Shown here in pieces: positions 8,913 through 18,706 of a DNA stretch of 51,569 nt (position 1 is its first letter; every line of letters starts with the position of its first letter). This DNA is from Planctomycetota bacterium (GTDB lineage Bacteria > Planctomycetota > Phycisphaerae > SM23-33): the NCBI GenBank assembly GCA_012729725.1, contig JAAYCO010000073.1:1-51569 (forward strand). The letters run 5' to 3'. Below the pieces are notes generated by a model. The model saw only the letters and a program-made list of their open reading frames with translations, ran no database searches and had not been told where the DNA came from. Made by a program: the position numbers and the translations under genes.

Positions 8913-10490
8913 ATGTCCTGGCGAAGCAAAACTTACGATGAACTGCCCGCGCTTTCACTAAGAGGCGTCGAGCTGCGCAAGGCTCTGCGCCTGACCACCA
9001 TCGCCTGGATGTACGGCGTGGTGTGGCAGTCTTTCACCACGGGCAGCCACGTCAAGATATTCGCCCAGATGCTGGGATTTACCGACCGGGCGTTTGGCGT
9101 TCTGACGGCAGTGCCGTTCATCGCCACGTTCGGACAGTTGCTGGCTGCCCTGATGATCGAGCGCAGCGGGCTCAAGAAATTCCAGTTCCTCTACTGCGGC
9201 ACCATCCACCGGATGCTCTGGATAGTGGTCGGGCTTATTCCACTGATAATGCCCGTTCCAAGCCGGCTGGCGGTGGCAAGCACGCTGGTGCTTCTTCTTG
9301 CAAGCTGGTTCATGAATTCGATCTCCACGCCCGCATGGTATGTGTGGATGAGCGACATGATTCCCAAGCGCATACGGGGAAGATATTTCGCCAACCGCGC
9401 CCTTTACAGCAGGCCCTTCGCCATCACGTCGGCGATTCTGCTGGGCGTTGTCCTGGACGTTGTTTCGGTCGACGGCGCGGAAACCGCATTGAACCAGCCT
9501 CTTCTGCTGAAGGTGATCTCGGTCATCTTCATTCTGGCCGGTCTCTTCGGAATGATGGACGTCCTTTTGTTCCACAGGGTCCGCGAGGTGATGCCGTCGG
9601 GGCCTGCTTCGGCGCCGGTTGCCGCCAAGCGCCGCCGCGGGTTCTTCTACGAGATGCTGATCGAGCCGCTCAAGGACCGGGTGTTCAGAAACTACGTCGG
9701 GTTTGGCATGACGATCACATTCGCCATGGCCGTACCGGGGTGGTTCTTCTGGCACAACGCGATGGACAACATCGGGCTTAGCAAACTGGCGGTTAACACG
9801 CTGTTTCTGGTTATTTCGCCGGTTCTTGGCCTGATGGGCGCCAAGAGCTGGGGCAGGCTGATAGACCGCTGGGGACGCCGGCCGGTGCTGATACTCGCAA
9901 CCCTGTTAACCATGTTGTCGGTCATGCCCTGGCTGGTGGTGACGAGATACACCCCCGCGCCGCAGTTCATATCCGACTGGGCCAACTGGCTGGTTTATCA
10001 CGTGGGGTTGCTGTTCGGCCAGACCGGCTGGATCGCATGGGGGCCGGACGCCCCGGTTGGCGGTTTCCTGGTGGCGAGCATTGGGGCGTTGTTCGGCGGC
10101 ATTGCGTGGACCGGCGTGGCCTTCGCCCAGACCAACGTGATGCTTGCATTTTCGGATGGGCCGGGCCGAAGCAAATATCTTGCCGCCTCCGGCGTGCTTA
10201 TAAGCCTTGGCGGCATATTTGGCGGGCTGGTCGGCGGCGAGGTGGCCGCCTTCTTCAGTTGGATGCAGACACACCGCTTCGGCCCGTTCCTGTGGACCAA
10301 CTGGCACATCACGTTCCTGCTGAGTTTCATCCTTCGCGGCCTGTCAATCCTGTGGCTCATCAAGATGCCCGACCCCGGCGCGGGCCAGGTGCGGCACATG
10401 TTCCGCACTATCGGCGAGGGCATGTCGTCGTATGTCAGCGGGTGGTTGTTCTGGCCGCTGCGCATCTTCGGCTGGCGCAGAGAGCACTAA
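8913..10490 (+). CDS. MFS transporter
   Basis: The 525-residue protein has about twelve hydrophobic helices. The first half contains an MFS-like loop (WMSDMIPKRIRGRYFANR) and the second half a matching WGRLIDRWGRRPVLI loop. It is longer than the usual 400-450 residues because of loops around helices 6-7 and 9-10. The substrate is not predictable; related planctomycete proteins often sit with sugar genes, but none is adjacent here. No strong ribosome site precedes the ATG. Its stop codon abuts the addA stop with no base between, so the two transcripts must overlap. Confidence 0.85.
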   Translation: MSWRSKTYDELPALSLRGVELRKALRLTTIAWMYGVVWQSFTTGSHVKIFAQMLGFTDRAFGVLTAVPFIATFGQLLAALMIERSGLKKFQFLYCGTIHRMLWIVVGLIPLIMPVPSRLAVASTLVLLLASWFMNSISTPAWYVWMSDMIPKRIRGRYFANRALYSRPFAITSAILLGVVLDVVSVDGAETALNQPLLLKVISVIFILAGLFGMMDVLLFHRVREVMPSGPASAPVAAKRRRGFFYEMLIEPLKDRVFRNYVGFGMTITFAMAVPGWFFWHNAMDNIGLSKLAVNTLFLVISPVLGLMGAKSWGRLIDRWGRRPVLILATLLTMLSVMPWLVVTRYTPAPQFISDWANWLVYHVGLLFGQTGWIAWGPDAPVGGFLVASIGALFGGIAWTGVAFAQTNVMLAFSDGPGRSKYLAASGVLISLGGIFGGLVGGEVAAFFSWMQTHRFGPFLWTNWHITFLLSFILRGLSILWLIKMPDPGAGQVRHMFRTIGEGMSSYVSGWLFWPLRIFGWRREH

Positions 10491-13400
10491 TTAGCCCGGT
10501 AGCCGGCGATTGCACAGTGGGCGGTATATGCACCTGCCACAGCCGCCGCCCTCCGCCTTTGGCCATTGGTTAAGCAGGCCGGCGTTGATAAGGTTCATGG
10601 CGGTTACGCCGGCGCATTCCATTGCCGACTGAAGCTGTCGCGGCGACATCGCAAAGGCGACATCCACGCCGGGGCGAAGGAAGTAAACCAGCGCCTCCGT
10701 CAGGGCCTGTCCCGGATGGAACCGGTCGAGATACCTTTGTGCCGCCAGCGAATAGAGCGTCAACTGTGTAAGGTATCTTTGGGCCGCTTGCGGCGCATCG
10801 GCAGCGCTTACACGGTCGGATTTGTAATCCAGTACGCGCCAGTTGCCGTCGGGGCCGCAAAATAGCAGGTCAATCTTGCCCGTCAACTCAAGCGTTCCGG
10901 CGTCGAGCATGAAATCAAGCTCGGCTGCCCTCTGGCCGTCGCGAATGGAATTCCACAGCGGGTGGCCTTTGAATGCGGCGATCATCGAGTCGAGGTCCGC
11001 GACCAGCCGCTCGTCGGCGTCCTGGGCAGTCATGTTCAGTTCGTTCATCGCGCGAGCCACAAGGGCGTCGGCGCTTTGCGGTGACGCGAAATCAAGCAAC
11101 TGCATGCACATATGCAGGACGGTTCCCGCCGTAGCCGCCTCGAATTTTCCGCCGGTCCCCGGCGATTGCGGCGATTGAACCGGCGCGCGAAGCTCGTGCC
11201 GCCAGCGGTAGAGCATTGGGCAAAGCTCAAAATCGCCAAGAGCGGTAACGCCGATTCGCCGCTTGTGAAGGCCTGGGGCCAGCGGGCCGAGCATTGGCGG
11301 CGGCGCAAGATTGACGTCGGCAAGCGATGAGATTCCCGCAGCCAGTTCGCCCGCCGACCGCGCGGAATTGAGCAGCTTAAGGTTGCCGCTCGCCGGAGCG
11401 GGTTTCGCCGGCGTGGGCCTGATTCTTTGCACTACCGCCTTGAACGGGCCCTGGCCGTAGTCTATGTGAACGTCGCCTCTGTCGATTGCGTCGCGAATGT
11501 TCAGGCGGCAGTCCAGCAGGTCCAGCCAACTGCCGCCCGACCTGAATGCGCCGTCCTTGCGTCGCCAGTCGCCGCCCACCAGGACCAGCATGTCCTCGTG
11601 GCGAGTGGCGCCCACGTACAGAAGCCGGCGGTACTCGTTCTCGGCGTCCAGGTTCTCGCTCTTGCGCGACAGCGTGCAACTGAGCGGCCTGTCGCTGTCG
11701 TCTTTATCATCCTGCTCGTCGTCGATGTCGGCAATCTGAAGAGTCAGGCCCCAGTCTGACCTGTGCAGGAGCTGGTCTTTGCAGCTCTGGGGCTTGGTGT
11801 TCAGGTCGCTCATGAAGACGACGGGAAATTCCAGGCCCTTCGCCTTGTGGATTGTCATAAGTCGAACAACATTATCCGCCTCGGAACTGACTGCTGCCTG
11901 CTCGAACCGCTGCTGGTCTATCACCTGCTGTGTCATCTGCGCGATGAAGTGGGCAAGCGGCATGCGGGCCTCGCCGGCGGCGCGGGCAAGCTCGACCAGC
12001 CGACGCACGTTTCCGGCGGGGCGCTTTCCGTGAAAACGCGACAGCAGCATCGTTTCATAACCCGTCCGCTCAAGGATGCGTTCAATCAGCTCGTCTATTC
12101 GCATTGCATCCTTGCACGCGCGGAGCGATTCAAGCAGGTTCATTGCGAACGAAAGCCTCTGGGCCTGTTCGTCGTCCAGGCCCCTCGGGCGCGACCCAAG
12201 CAGGGCAGGGAAGTACGGCGGCGACGTTGTCGTTGCGATGTGCAGCAGCGCGTTGTCGTCCAGGCCGAACATCGCGCCTCGCAGAGAGCCCATCAGGGCG
12301 ATGTCGTTGTAGGGGTTGTCTATCGCCGAAAGGACGTTAAGCACATCATAAACTTCCTGCTGCTTGAAAAATCCCGTGCCGCCGACGACATAATACGGCA
12401 CGTTGCTCAGCTCAAGCTGCCGCTCGAACACCAGGCTGTTGGTCATGCGCGAAAACAGGATGGCGATGTCGGAGTATTTCGCCGGCCGCCATTTTTCCAG
12501 CGACCTGTCCCAGACAACCCGCTCGCCGTCGGCGACCATTTTCGCTATCCGCTGGGCGGTCACGGTTGCCTGAGCAGCAAGCGCGGTCTCGGCGTTGTAT
12601 ACGGGCGATTCGTCGCTGCCGGCAGCCAGCAGAATCTCAACGGACGGCCCGGGCGGCGTTTCACTTCGATGGGCTTGCATCGGGGCGTAGTCGTCAAGCA
12701 GCGGGGCGAAAAGATGGTTCACGAACTCGACTCCGCCCCGGTGCGTGCGGAATGAAAGATCGAGGCTTTCCTGGTTCTGGGGCCCAAGGCTGCGGCAGAG
12801 GGCTTCGAATTCCTCAACCTGCGCGCCCTGGAATCGATAGATGCTCTGCTTTACATCTCCGACGACGAACAGCTTTCCTTCGGCAATGTTAGATTTATCG
12901 TCAGCGCCAAGCAGTGACCGCAGCAGGGCGATGTGGAAGGCGTTGGTGTCCTGCGCCTCGTCAACAAGCAGTTGGCGAATCTGCCCGCCGAGCGGCGAGT
13001 CAGATTTTTCGATCAGCCGCCTGGTGTGCGCGAGGAGGTCCTCGAAGTCCAGCAGTCCCTGCGAACGCTTCTGTCGGGCGTAGATTTCGATTGCCTCCGC
13101 CGTGAGGACCGAAAGCTGCGACAGCGCGTTGGCGCTGGTTTCGTCGAGCTTGTTGAAGTCCTGCTCCCAGCAGACCATGTCCTTGAATCGGTCGCGGATG
13201 GTCTTGATGAGCCCTCGCACCTCGGCAGTGGCGCCCTTGTAGCCCCATTTCTTGTCCGAGCCGCCTGTTGCGTGCAGGCCAGCCAGTTCGGTGGCGATTC
13301 CCTGTCTTCTTGGCCCGTGTTCGTCAACATCCGCGAGCAGTTCGAAAATACGTGCTCGCGTTGCCGCGAGTTTGTCATGGGGATCGTCGCAGACCGCGGA

Positions 13401-14090
13401 TGAAAGCCTGTTGATTTGCGCCTTGAAAAGCGGATCGTGCGCCAGTGCCTTCCACGCCTTGGCCTGGCACTCGATTCTGGCAGCGGACCATTGCTTCCTG
13501 ATGAGGTCGGCATCGGAGTAGGATTGCGGCGGGCAGTTGTTTCGCATCATCATCAGCTTGGTGATGTGCTGGTGCAGCCTGTCGAAGGTCAGCGTCGCCA
13601 GCAGGTCGGCAGCGGGAGAATTCGGCCTGGAAACCGATTCGAGTATCGCCTGCTCGACCGCATCGCTCATCATCGACGAGACGACCAGTTTATCGGCGCA
13701 GACCGCGAAACCAGGATCGAGGCCCGCTTCAACCGCGTGCGCCCGCAGCAGGCCCGAACAGAACGCGTGGATGGTCGAAATTCTGGCTTCGCTAAGCGAT
13801 GCAATCCAGTTGAGCAGCGTCTTTCTTTCTTCGCCGCTCGCGCCGGCCGCGAAATCGGCCAGCGTCTTTCGCACCCGGGCGAGCATTTCCAGGGCCGCCT
13901 TGTCGGTGAACGTCAGCGCGACAAGATCTCGCAGCGGGTCGTCGCCCTGGCTTGTGCGCAGCAGTTCGGCGAACCGGCGGGCGAGCACGAAGGTCTTTCC
14001 GCACCCTGCGCCGCTGCGCAAAGCGATGCTGGTGGCCACCCTGTCCACGGCAGCGGCTCGCTGAGATGGAGTCATTCTTGCGTCACTCAT
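10491..14090 (-). CDS. addA: AddA-type UvrD helicase-nuclease
   Basis: The 1199-residue protein is an SF1A helicase fused to a RecB-type nuclease, the motor subunit for double-strand-break processing. Walker A is GAGCGKT (27-33), motif II LLVDEAQDTN, motif V TIHKAKGLEFPVVF and motif VI LLYVGATRHEDML. The C-terminal PD-(D/E)XK nuclease shows GKIDLLF and VLDYKSD. Four cysteines frame this domain (ELCPMLYRW, then CGRCIYRPLC at the extreme C-terminus), a 4Fe-4S pattern normally described for AddB rather than AddA. It overlaps the end of addB by 8 nt, which suggests translational coupling. Confidence 0.9.
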   Translation of the reverse strand: MSDARMTPSQRAAAVDRVATSIALRSGAGCGKTFVLARRFAELLRTSQGDDPLRDLVALTFTDKAALEMLARVRKTLADFAAGASGEERKTLLNWIASLSEARISTIHAFCSGLLRAHAVEAGLDPGFAVCADKLVVSSMMSDAVEQAILESVSRPNSPAADLLATLTFDRLHQHITKLMMMRNNCPPQSYSDADLIRKQWSAARIECQAKAWKALAHDPLFKAQINRLSSAVCDDPHDKLAATRARIFELLADVDEHGPRRQGIATELAGLHATGGSDKKWGYKGATAEVRGLIKTIRDRFKDMVCWEQDFNKLDETSANALSQLSVLTAEAIEIYARQKRSQGLLDFEDLLAHTRRLIEKSDSPLGGQIRQLLVDEAQDTNAFHIALLRSLLGADDKSNIAEGKLFVVGDVKQSIYRFQGAQVEEFEALCRSLGPQNQESLDLSFRTHRGGVEFVNHLFAPLLDDYAPMQAHRSETPPGPSVEILLAAGSDESPVYNAETALAAQATVTAQRIAKMVADGERVVWDRSLEKWRPAKYSDIAILFSRMTNSLVFERQLELSNVPYYVVGGTGFFKQQEVYDVLNVLSAIDNPYNDIALMGSLRGAMFGLDDNALLHIATTTSPPYFPALLGSRPRGLDDEQAQRLSFAMNLLESLRACKDAMRIDELIERILERTGYETMLLSRFHGKRPAGNVRRLVELARAAGEARMPLAHFIAQMTQQVIDQQRFEQAAVSSEADNVVRLMTIHKAKGLEFPVVFMSDLNTKPQSCKDQLLHRSDWGLTLQIADIDDEQDDKDDSDRPLSCTLSRKSENLDAENEYRRLLYVGATRHEDMLVLVGGDWRRKDGAFRSGGSWLDLLDCRLNIRDAIDRGDVHIDYGQGPFKAVVQRIRPTPAKPAPASGNLKLLNSARSAGELAAGISSLADVNLAPPPMLGPLAPGLHKRRIGVTALGDFELCPMLYRWRHELRAPVQSPQSPGTGGKFEAATAGTVLHMCMQLLDFASPQSADALVARAMNELNMTAQDADERLVADLDSMIAAFKGHPLWNSIRDGQRAAELDFMLDAGTLELTGKIDLLFCGPDGNWRVLDYKSDRVSAADAPQAAQRYLTQLTLYSLAAQRYLDRFHPGQALTEALVYFLRPGVDVAFAMSPRQLQSAMECAGVTAMNLINAGLLNQWPKAEGGGCGRCIYRPLCNRRLPG

Positions 14091-17000
14091 CGTCGTCGCC
14101 CCCCTCGTCGATCGCGCGCAGCTTGACCTCCTGGCGGGCGGGGCTGTAATGGCAGATCATGCGATACGGGCAGTAGGGCGGGCAGGTCTTCATGCCGCCG
14201 CCGATGAACGGGCGGGGCGGGAATTCGCCGCGCTGCATCGCCTGCACAGATTCGCCAACGCGCCTCAGCGACTCGCGCAGGTTGTCGGGGTAAGATCCGT
14301 CAACGGACATGTCGCCCCTGAACTTCCTGATCGCGGCGAACCAGCGCTGCTCGCCGGCGAGCGAATGATACGCGCCGCCCAGGCACGAGCGTCCAAGAAT
14401 GATCTCAGCCGCCAGGGCGTATAGCGGCGCCTGCACGCTTACGCCCTCAAGAATGTGCTGCGAGTGAGGAACTCGCTTCTGCTTGTAATCGACCACCAGA
14501 AGCCCCTCAAGCCCGGCAGCTTCAACATCGTCAACGCGGTCGATCTTTCCGCGCAGCAGGATATCGCCCGACGGCGTTTGGATGGTCACCGGCTCGTCGC
14601 TGCCAGTGGCGTCGCGCAGGTCGTCGCCTTCGGACTTCATGCCGAAGGGCAGCTCGAAGTGGGTCGAGAGAACCTTCATGCCCTCGTGCCGGCGCTGGGT
14701 TTTGAGATAGCCCCACAGGTCGCGCTTCATCTGTTCGAGCTGCACCGGCCAGAGCGGGCCCAGATCCTGCCGGCGCGATTCGATTCGCCGGCATTGGGCC
14801 GCCACCGCCGATTCAAGCTCTGACCTGAGCACATCTTCGGGCACGTCCGCAAGGTCGAACGGGCCGCCGAGGCGGTCCCGGATTTGCTTCATCACGCCGA
14901 ACAGAACGTCGTGGCAGAACCCGCCGCGCCCAACCGGCTCCAGACGGCGTTGCGGCTGTTCGAGCGGGGAAAGGTTCAAAACGTACTGCGCGAAGAACCG
15001 CCAGGGGCACTGGCCATACGTATTAAGTTGGCTGCATGAAAATACCGCGCCGCCGAATCGCTCTTGAAGGGCGCGCTGCAGCGGCGGCTGGTCGATCCAC
15101 CCGTCAAAGGCGTTCCATTCCAGCGGCGTCCAGCGGCGATTGTTGGCGATCAGCCCGGCGCAGATTCTTCGCAGCGAGTGGCCCTCGTGCGCGACCACCC
15201 ACGCCAGGGCGCTTGCGCCGGGGTCGATCTGCGGGTTGAACAGCCCGGCGATGGCGGAGGACATCGCCTCAGATGGCGAGCAGATTTCATCCGCCGGCGG
15301 CACGAACCGCCCGTGCGAGATGCGCGTCACGCGCCCCTCAGAGGCCAGAGCCTCGATGCCGCCCATCGGTCCCAGCAGGTTCTCAAGAAAGCTGCTCATC
15401 TGTGATGCCCTGCCGGATGAGTCTGCCTCCATGAAGCCCACGGTGAGGCTTTCGTCCGCCCGCGAGACGGCAAGATAGAACAGAAGCATCTCGCGAGACG
15501 TCAGGTCGCCGCGAGAGTCAAGCGCCAGGCCCATCGCCGACCACGAGCGCCTGTCGCCTTCGGAAATCAACGCGCCCTCGGCCCCAGAGCGTGGGAACTG
15601 GCCTTCGGTTGCACCCAACAGAATCACATGTTTATATCGTAGTGATCTTGCGTCCAGTGCGTCCATCACGTCCACAACCGCCCCAGGGCTAGGCGGGGGG
15701 CACGAAACCGCGCCAAGCGCCTGGCGCAGCGCGGCGGCGTCGAGCGCCTCTGCCGAAAGATCCCGGCAGATTGATTCAAGCTCGCACAAGGCGCGAAGGT
15801 CGCGTGCGACCAGTTCGTCGTCGCCCATGCCCAGCACCGATTCTCGCACGCCAAGCCGCCCGGCCAGTTCCGACACGTTGGCGGCGCTGAGGGCAAGATC
15901 GAACAACGCCTCAAGCATCTTTCCCGCCGACAAGATGGCCTGTGGCGAGGCCGCCAGCGGGCCGATCTCTATCTGGGCCTGGTCGTCATCCTCCTCGTTG
16001 ACCGCCTGCCGATTGGCGAACCTGCCCGCCGCATCGCTGTATGCCGCTCGCGACTGCACAACGTTGCCCCAGCGAATGATCATCTCCGCCACGGCCGGCG
16101 CGGAGGGGCCAAAATCGCCAAGCGCCGCCGGGTTGAAGTAGCTGCTCTTGATGACCGCCAGCACGTCCTGGTGACGATAATTCGGCGCCAGCGACATGAC
16201 ATCAAGCAGATAACAGATGACGCCCATGCTCGCCAGTGGCTCAGCAGCCGCCGACACCGGCACGCCGCACTGCGTGAAAATGCGGCCAATAGCCGGGCCG
16301 TAGGTCTCCAGGCTGCGAACCACAACAGCAATTTCGCCGGCCTTGGCGCCGTCGAGCAGTAGTCGCTTAGCCACGGTCGCAGCCTGCCGCACCTCGGCGT
16401 CCCTGCTGCACGCGGCGATCAGCCGAAGGTTGTTGCTCGGCGCGACGGTGGGGGCGTCATCCTGAAACACGATGTCGGCCAACTGCCGCGAGATGTCCAT
16501 GCCGGCTTCGGGCTTGATCGCGATCTCTTGCAGGTTCGCCCCGAACTGGCGGCGGATGCCGTTGAGCGTCCGCGCGGTCCATCGCCACATCCTGCTCCTG
16601 CCGTCCTCGTCGTATGGCAGCGTCAGCACGATGTGCGGCCCGCGGCGGCTCATGCCCGCAAGTATCGCAAGCTGGGTCGGCGAGAAATCGATGAACCCGT
16701 CGGCGGCGATTGCATCGGGATGCTGCATCTGAATCTGTTCATCGAGCAGCCGCCGAGCTTCCCACTGAAGGCCGTCGGCGTCGTAGAGGTTGTTGTCCAC
16801 CAAGTGCTGCTGATACGCCTGATACACCTTGAGCAACTCCGCCTGCCGCCCCGTTCTCGCCGCCGCCCTGGCCAACGCCTGAGGCTCGGCCCCGGCCCGC
16901 TTGAGTTCGGCGATGGCGGCGTCCAGCGAGTTCACCAGGCCCGGCGTGTCCGCAAGCGGGCCAAGCAGGCGAAGCTCGCGCCGCTGGTTCAGCAAGGCCA

Positions 17001-17343
17001 CCACGCGGCGGATCAGCAACCTCCGCTGCACCGGCGAGATGACCCTTGCCGCCTTGCCGCCGGCTGCGACGATCCTGCCGGCAAGCGCGCCGAATGTGAT
17101 AACCTCCGGGCGGATGAGTATCCCCGACGACCGGGCCATGATCCTTCGCTTGAGATCGTCGCCCGCGCGTGCGTTGGGCGCCAGCAGCATGCATCTGCCC
17201 GGTGGCAGCGACAGGTAGAAGTCGATGATCGCCGAGGTTTTGCCGCTTGCCGCCGGCCCGCGAAGCACGACCGGACAGCCGCCAGCGCCCCGTATCGCCT
17301 CAAGCATGTTCGAATTGGTCGGCCCGCAGCCCATGCTCCCCAT
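14083..17343 (-). CDS. addB: AddB-type helicase-nuclease subunit
   Basis: About 1086 residues. The inactivated-helicase half begins with the Walker A GPAASGKT. The C-terminal PD-(D/E)XK nuclease has GKIDRVD and LLVVDYKQ. It carries the four-Cys Fe-S set: one in YGQCPWRFFAQY and three in CPPYCPYRMIC. With AddA it should form the end-resecting complex that loads recombinase. The frame stays open upstream to 17685, but that extension runs through the divergent kinase gene and looks unlike protein. I chose the ATG at 17343; 17334 and 17307 are alternatives, and none has a clear ribosome site. It is the first gene of the addB-addA operon. Confidence 0.88.
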   Translation of the reverse strand: MGSMGCGPTNSNMLEAIRGAGGCPVVLRGPAASGKTSAIIDFYLSLPPGRCMLLAPNARAGDDLKRRIMARSSGILIRPEVITFGALAGRIVAAGGKAARVISPVQRRLLIRRVVALLNQRRELRLLGPLADTPGLVNSLDAAIAELKRAGAEPQALARAAARTGRQAELLKVYQAYQQHLVDNNLYDADGLQWEARRLLDEQIQMQHPDAIAADGFIDFSPTQLAILAGMSRRGPHIVLTLPYDEDGRSRMWRWTARTLNGIRRQFGANLQEIAIKPEAGMDISRQLADIVFQDDAPTVAPSNNLRLIAACSRDAEVRQAATVAKRLLLDGAKAGEIAVVVRSLETYGPAIGRIFTQCGVPVSAAAEPLASMGVICYLLDVMSLAPNYRHQDVLAVIKSSYFNPAALGDFGPSAPAVAEMIIRWGNVVQSRAAYSDAAGRFANRQAVNEEDDDQAQIEIGPLAASPQAILSAGKMLEALFDLALSAANVSELAGRLGVRESVLGMGDDELVARDLRALCELESICRDLSAEALDAAALRQALGAVSCPPPSPGAVVDVMDALDARSLRYKHVILLGATEGQFPRSGAEGALISEGDRRSWSAMGLALDSRGDLTSREMLLFYLAVSRADESLTVGFMEADSSGRASQMSSFLENLLGPMGGIEALASEGRVTRISHGRFVPPADEICSPSEAMSSAIAGLFNPQIDPGASALAWVVAHEGHSLRRICAGLIANNRRWTPLEWNAFDGWIDQPPLQRALQERFGGAVFSCSQLNTYGQCPWRFFAQYVLNLSPLEQPQRRLEPVGRGGFCHDVLFGVMKQIRDRLGGPFDLADVPEDVLRSELESAVAAQCRRIESRRQDLGPLWPVQLEQMKRDLWGYLKTQRRHEGMKVLSTHFELPFGMKSEGDDLRDATGSDEPVTIQTPSGDILLRGKIDRVDDVEAAGLEGLLVVDYKQKRVPHSQHILEGVSVQAPLYALAAEIILGRSCLGGAYHSLAGEQRWFAAIRKFRGDMSVDGSYPDNLRESLRRVGESVQAMQRGEFPPRPFIGGGMKTCPPYCPYRMICHYSPARQEVKLRAIDEGGDDDE

Positions 17344-17434
17344 TGTGACAAACTGATGAGCGGTTGCCAATGGTCCCTGCTTATGATATTGATTCGGAAT
17401 CCGGGGCATCGACCCCGCTATGCAAGGAGAAAAC

Positions 17435-18514
17435 ATGAGCATCGAACTCAAGAAGGACTGTGCGTATTCCCTGTTGGTCCCCACCAGCATGGGCGTTCGG
17501 ATCACCCCAGACAACGGCCAGCCCGTGCATTGCAGCACGAGGTTCACCATGCAGGCCACCAGCGCCGAGACAAACGTCGCCAGCGTGGCGTCGTATCTGG
17601 GCCTGAAGGTGAAAGTGCTTACGACGTTCGTCAAGGGCAGCCCCATCGCCAGGTTCATCAAGGACAACCTTGCCGGGCGGCACATGGACTATGAGGGCAA
17701 GGAAGTTGAGCAGGGCGGGCCGTGGGGCTACCGCCACCAGTTCAACATCGCCGACAGCGGCTGCGGAAGCAGGGGCCCCGTCGTCTGCAACGACAGGGCA
17801 GGCGAGGTCGGCAGGACGCTTAACGTCAAGGACTTCGACCTTGATAGAATCTTCGGCAAGGAAGGCGTGCAGATCGTGCATCTTTCGGGCCTGATCGCTG
17901 CGCTTTCGCCCGAGACCAGCAAGTTCTGCCTTGAACTTGCCCGTGCAGCCAAGAAGTACGGCACGCGCATCGCGTTCGACCTGAACTATCGCGCGACGTT
18001 CTGGAAGAACCGCCAGGCTGAGCTTGCCGAGGTGTTCCGCGAAATTTCGTCGGCTGCGGATATCCTGGTTGGCAATGAAGAGGACTTCCAGTTGTGCCTG
18101 GGCATTGAAGGTCCCGAGGCCGGCGGCAAGGATCTCAAGGCCAAGATCGCCAGCTTCAAGGTGATGATCGAGAACGCCAAAAAGGCCTATCCCAACGCCA
18201 CCGTCTTCGCAACAACGCTGCGGGAAGTCGTCAGCACGAACCTGCACCTGTGGGGCGCGATCATGTCGGCAGGCAACGACTGGCACGTCGTCGAGCCCCG
18301 CGAGATCAACGTGCTTGACCGCATCGGCGGCGGCGACGGCTTCGTCGGCGGCATGCTGTACGCCATCCTCCGCGGCTGGGAAGCCTCCAAGTGGGTCCAG
18401 TTCGGTTGGGCCAGCGGCGCACTTGCCACCACGCAGCTTACCGACTACGCCCAGCCCTCCGATGAAGATCAGATCTGGAGCATCTGGAAGGGCAACGCCC
18501 GCGTAAAGCGGTAG
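17435..18514 (+). CDS. PfkB-family carbohydrate kinase
   Basis: The 359-residue ribokinase-type enzyme phosphorylates a sugar or sugar acid with ATP. The second PfkB signature is DRIGGGDGFVGG, with the catalytic base Asp301. The FDLNYRATFW segment and an NEED(F) motif match 2-keto-3-deoxygluconate kinases, so KDG kinase is the best guess, but substrate prediction is weak in this family. AAGGAG lies five nt before the chosen ATG; an upstream in-frame ATG would overlap that site. It is monocistronic, divergent from addB, and followed by a strong hairpin. Confidence 0.85.
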   Translation: MSIELKKDCAYSLLVPTSMGVRITPDNGQPVHCSTRFTMQATSAETNVASVASYLGLKVKVLTTFVKGSPIARFIKDNLAGRHMDYEGKEVEQGGPWGYRHQFNIADSGCGSRGPVVCNDRAGEVGRTLNVKDFDLDRIFGKEGVQIVHLSGLIAALSPETSKFCLELARAAKKYGTRIAFDLNYRATFWKNRQAELAEVFREISSAADILVGNEEDFQLCLGIEGPEAGGKDLKAKIASFKVMIENAKKAYPNATVFATTLREVVSTNLHLWGAIMSAGNDWHVVEPREINVLDRIGGGDGFVGGMLYAILRGWEASKWVQFGWASGALATTQLTDYAQPSDEDQIWSIWKGNARVKR

Positions 18515-18533
18515 TCCAAGTTTCTCGGTGACC

Positions 18534-18561
18534 CTGAGCCTCCGCACTCGCGGGGGCTCAG
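18534..18561 (+). terminator. Strong hairpin after the PfkB kinase
   Basis: A 12-bp stem with one G-U pair (18534-18545 with 18550-18561) closes a 4-nt ACTC loop, 20 nt after the kinase stop codon. No T-run follows on either strand, so this is either a Rho-aided end or a stabilising 3' hairpin rather than a textbook intrinsic terminator. Confidence 0.5.
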
Positions 18562-18640
18562 GTGACATCAATTCATGTATATTCTTTGATAGCCATCGCA
18601 ACGCCAAAGCCCAGCATGGCAATGCGGGGACCTGACTCCA

Positions 18641-18706
18641 CGTCGCGTAGCGACACCTCGCCGTTCTGGTTCGCGCGTAACCATCTCACGCTCATCACGT
18701 TCGCAT
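18641..18706. repeat. Dispersed structured repeat, copy 1
   Basis: About 66 bp matches 20598-20663 in the same orientation at roughly 80% identity. Both copies keep two small dyads: TGGTT...AACCA with a 7-nt loop, and TCGC...GCGA with a 3-nt loop. The repeat overlaps the last codons and the stop of the downstream GNAT gene. The conserved dyads suggest a REP-like or RNA-level element rather than coding sequence. Confidence 0.6.

Noticed and set aside
17344-17685. N-terminal extension of AddB upstream of 17343
   Set aside because: It runs through the 5' part of the PfkB kinase gene on the opposite strand, has no P-loop protein-like pattern, and the Walker A lies at the usual distance from the later ATG codons.
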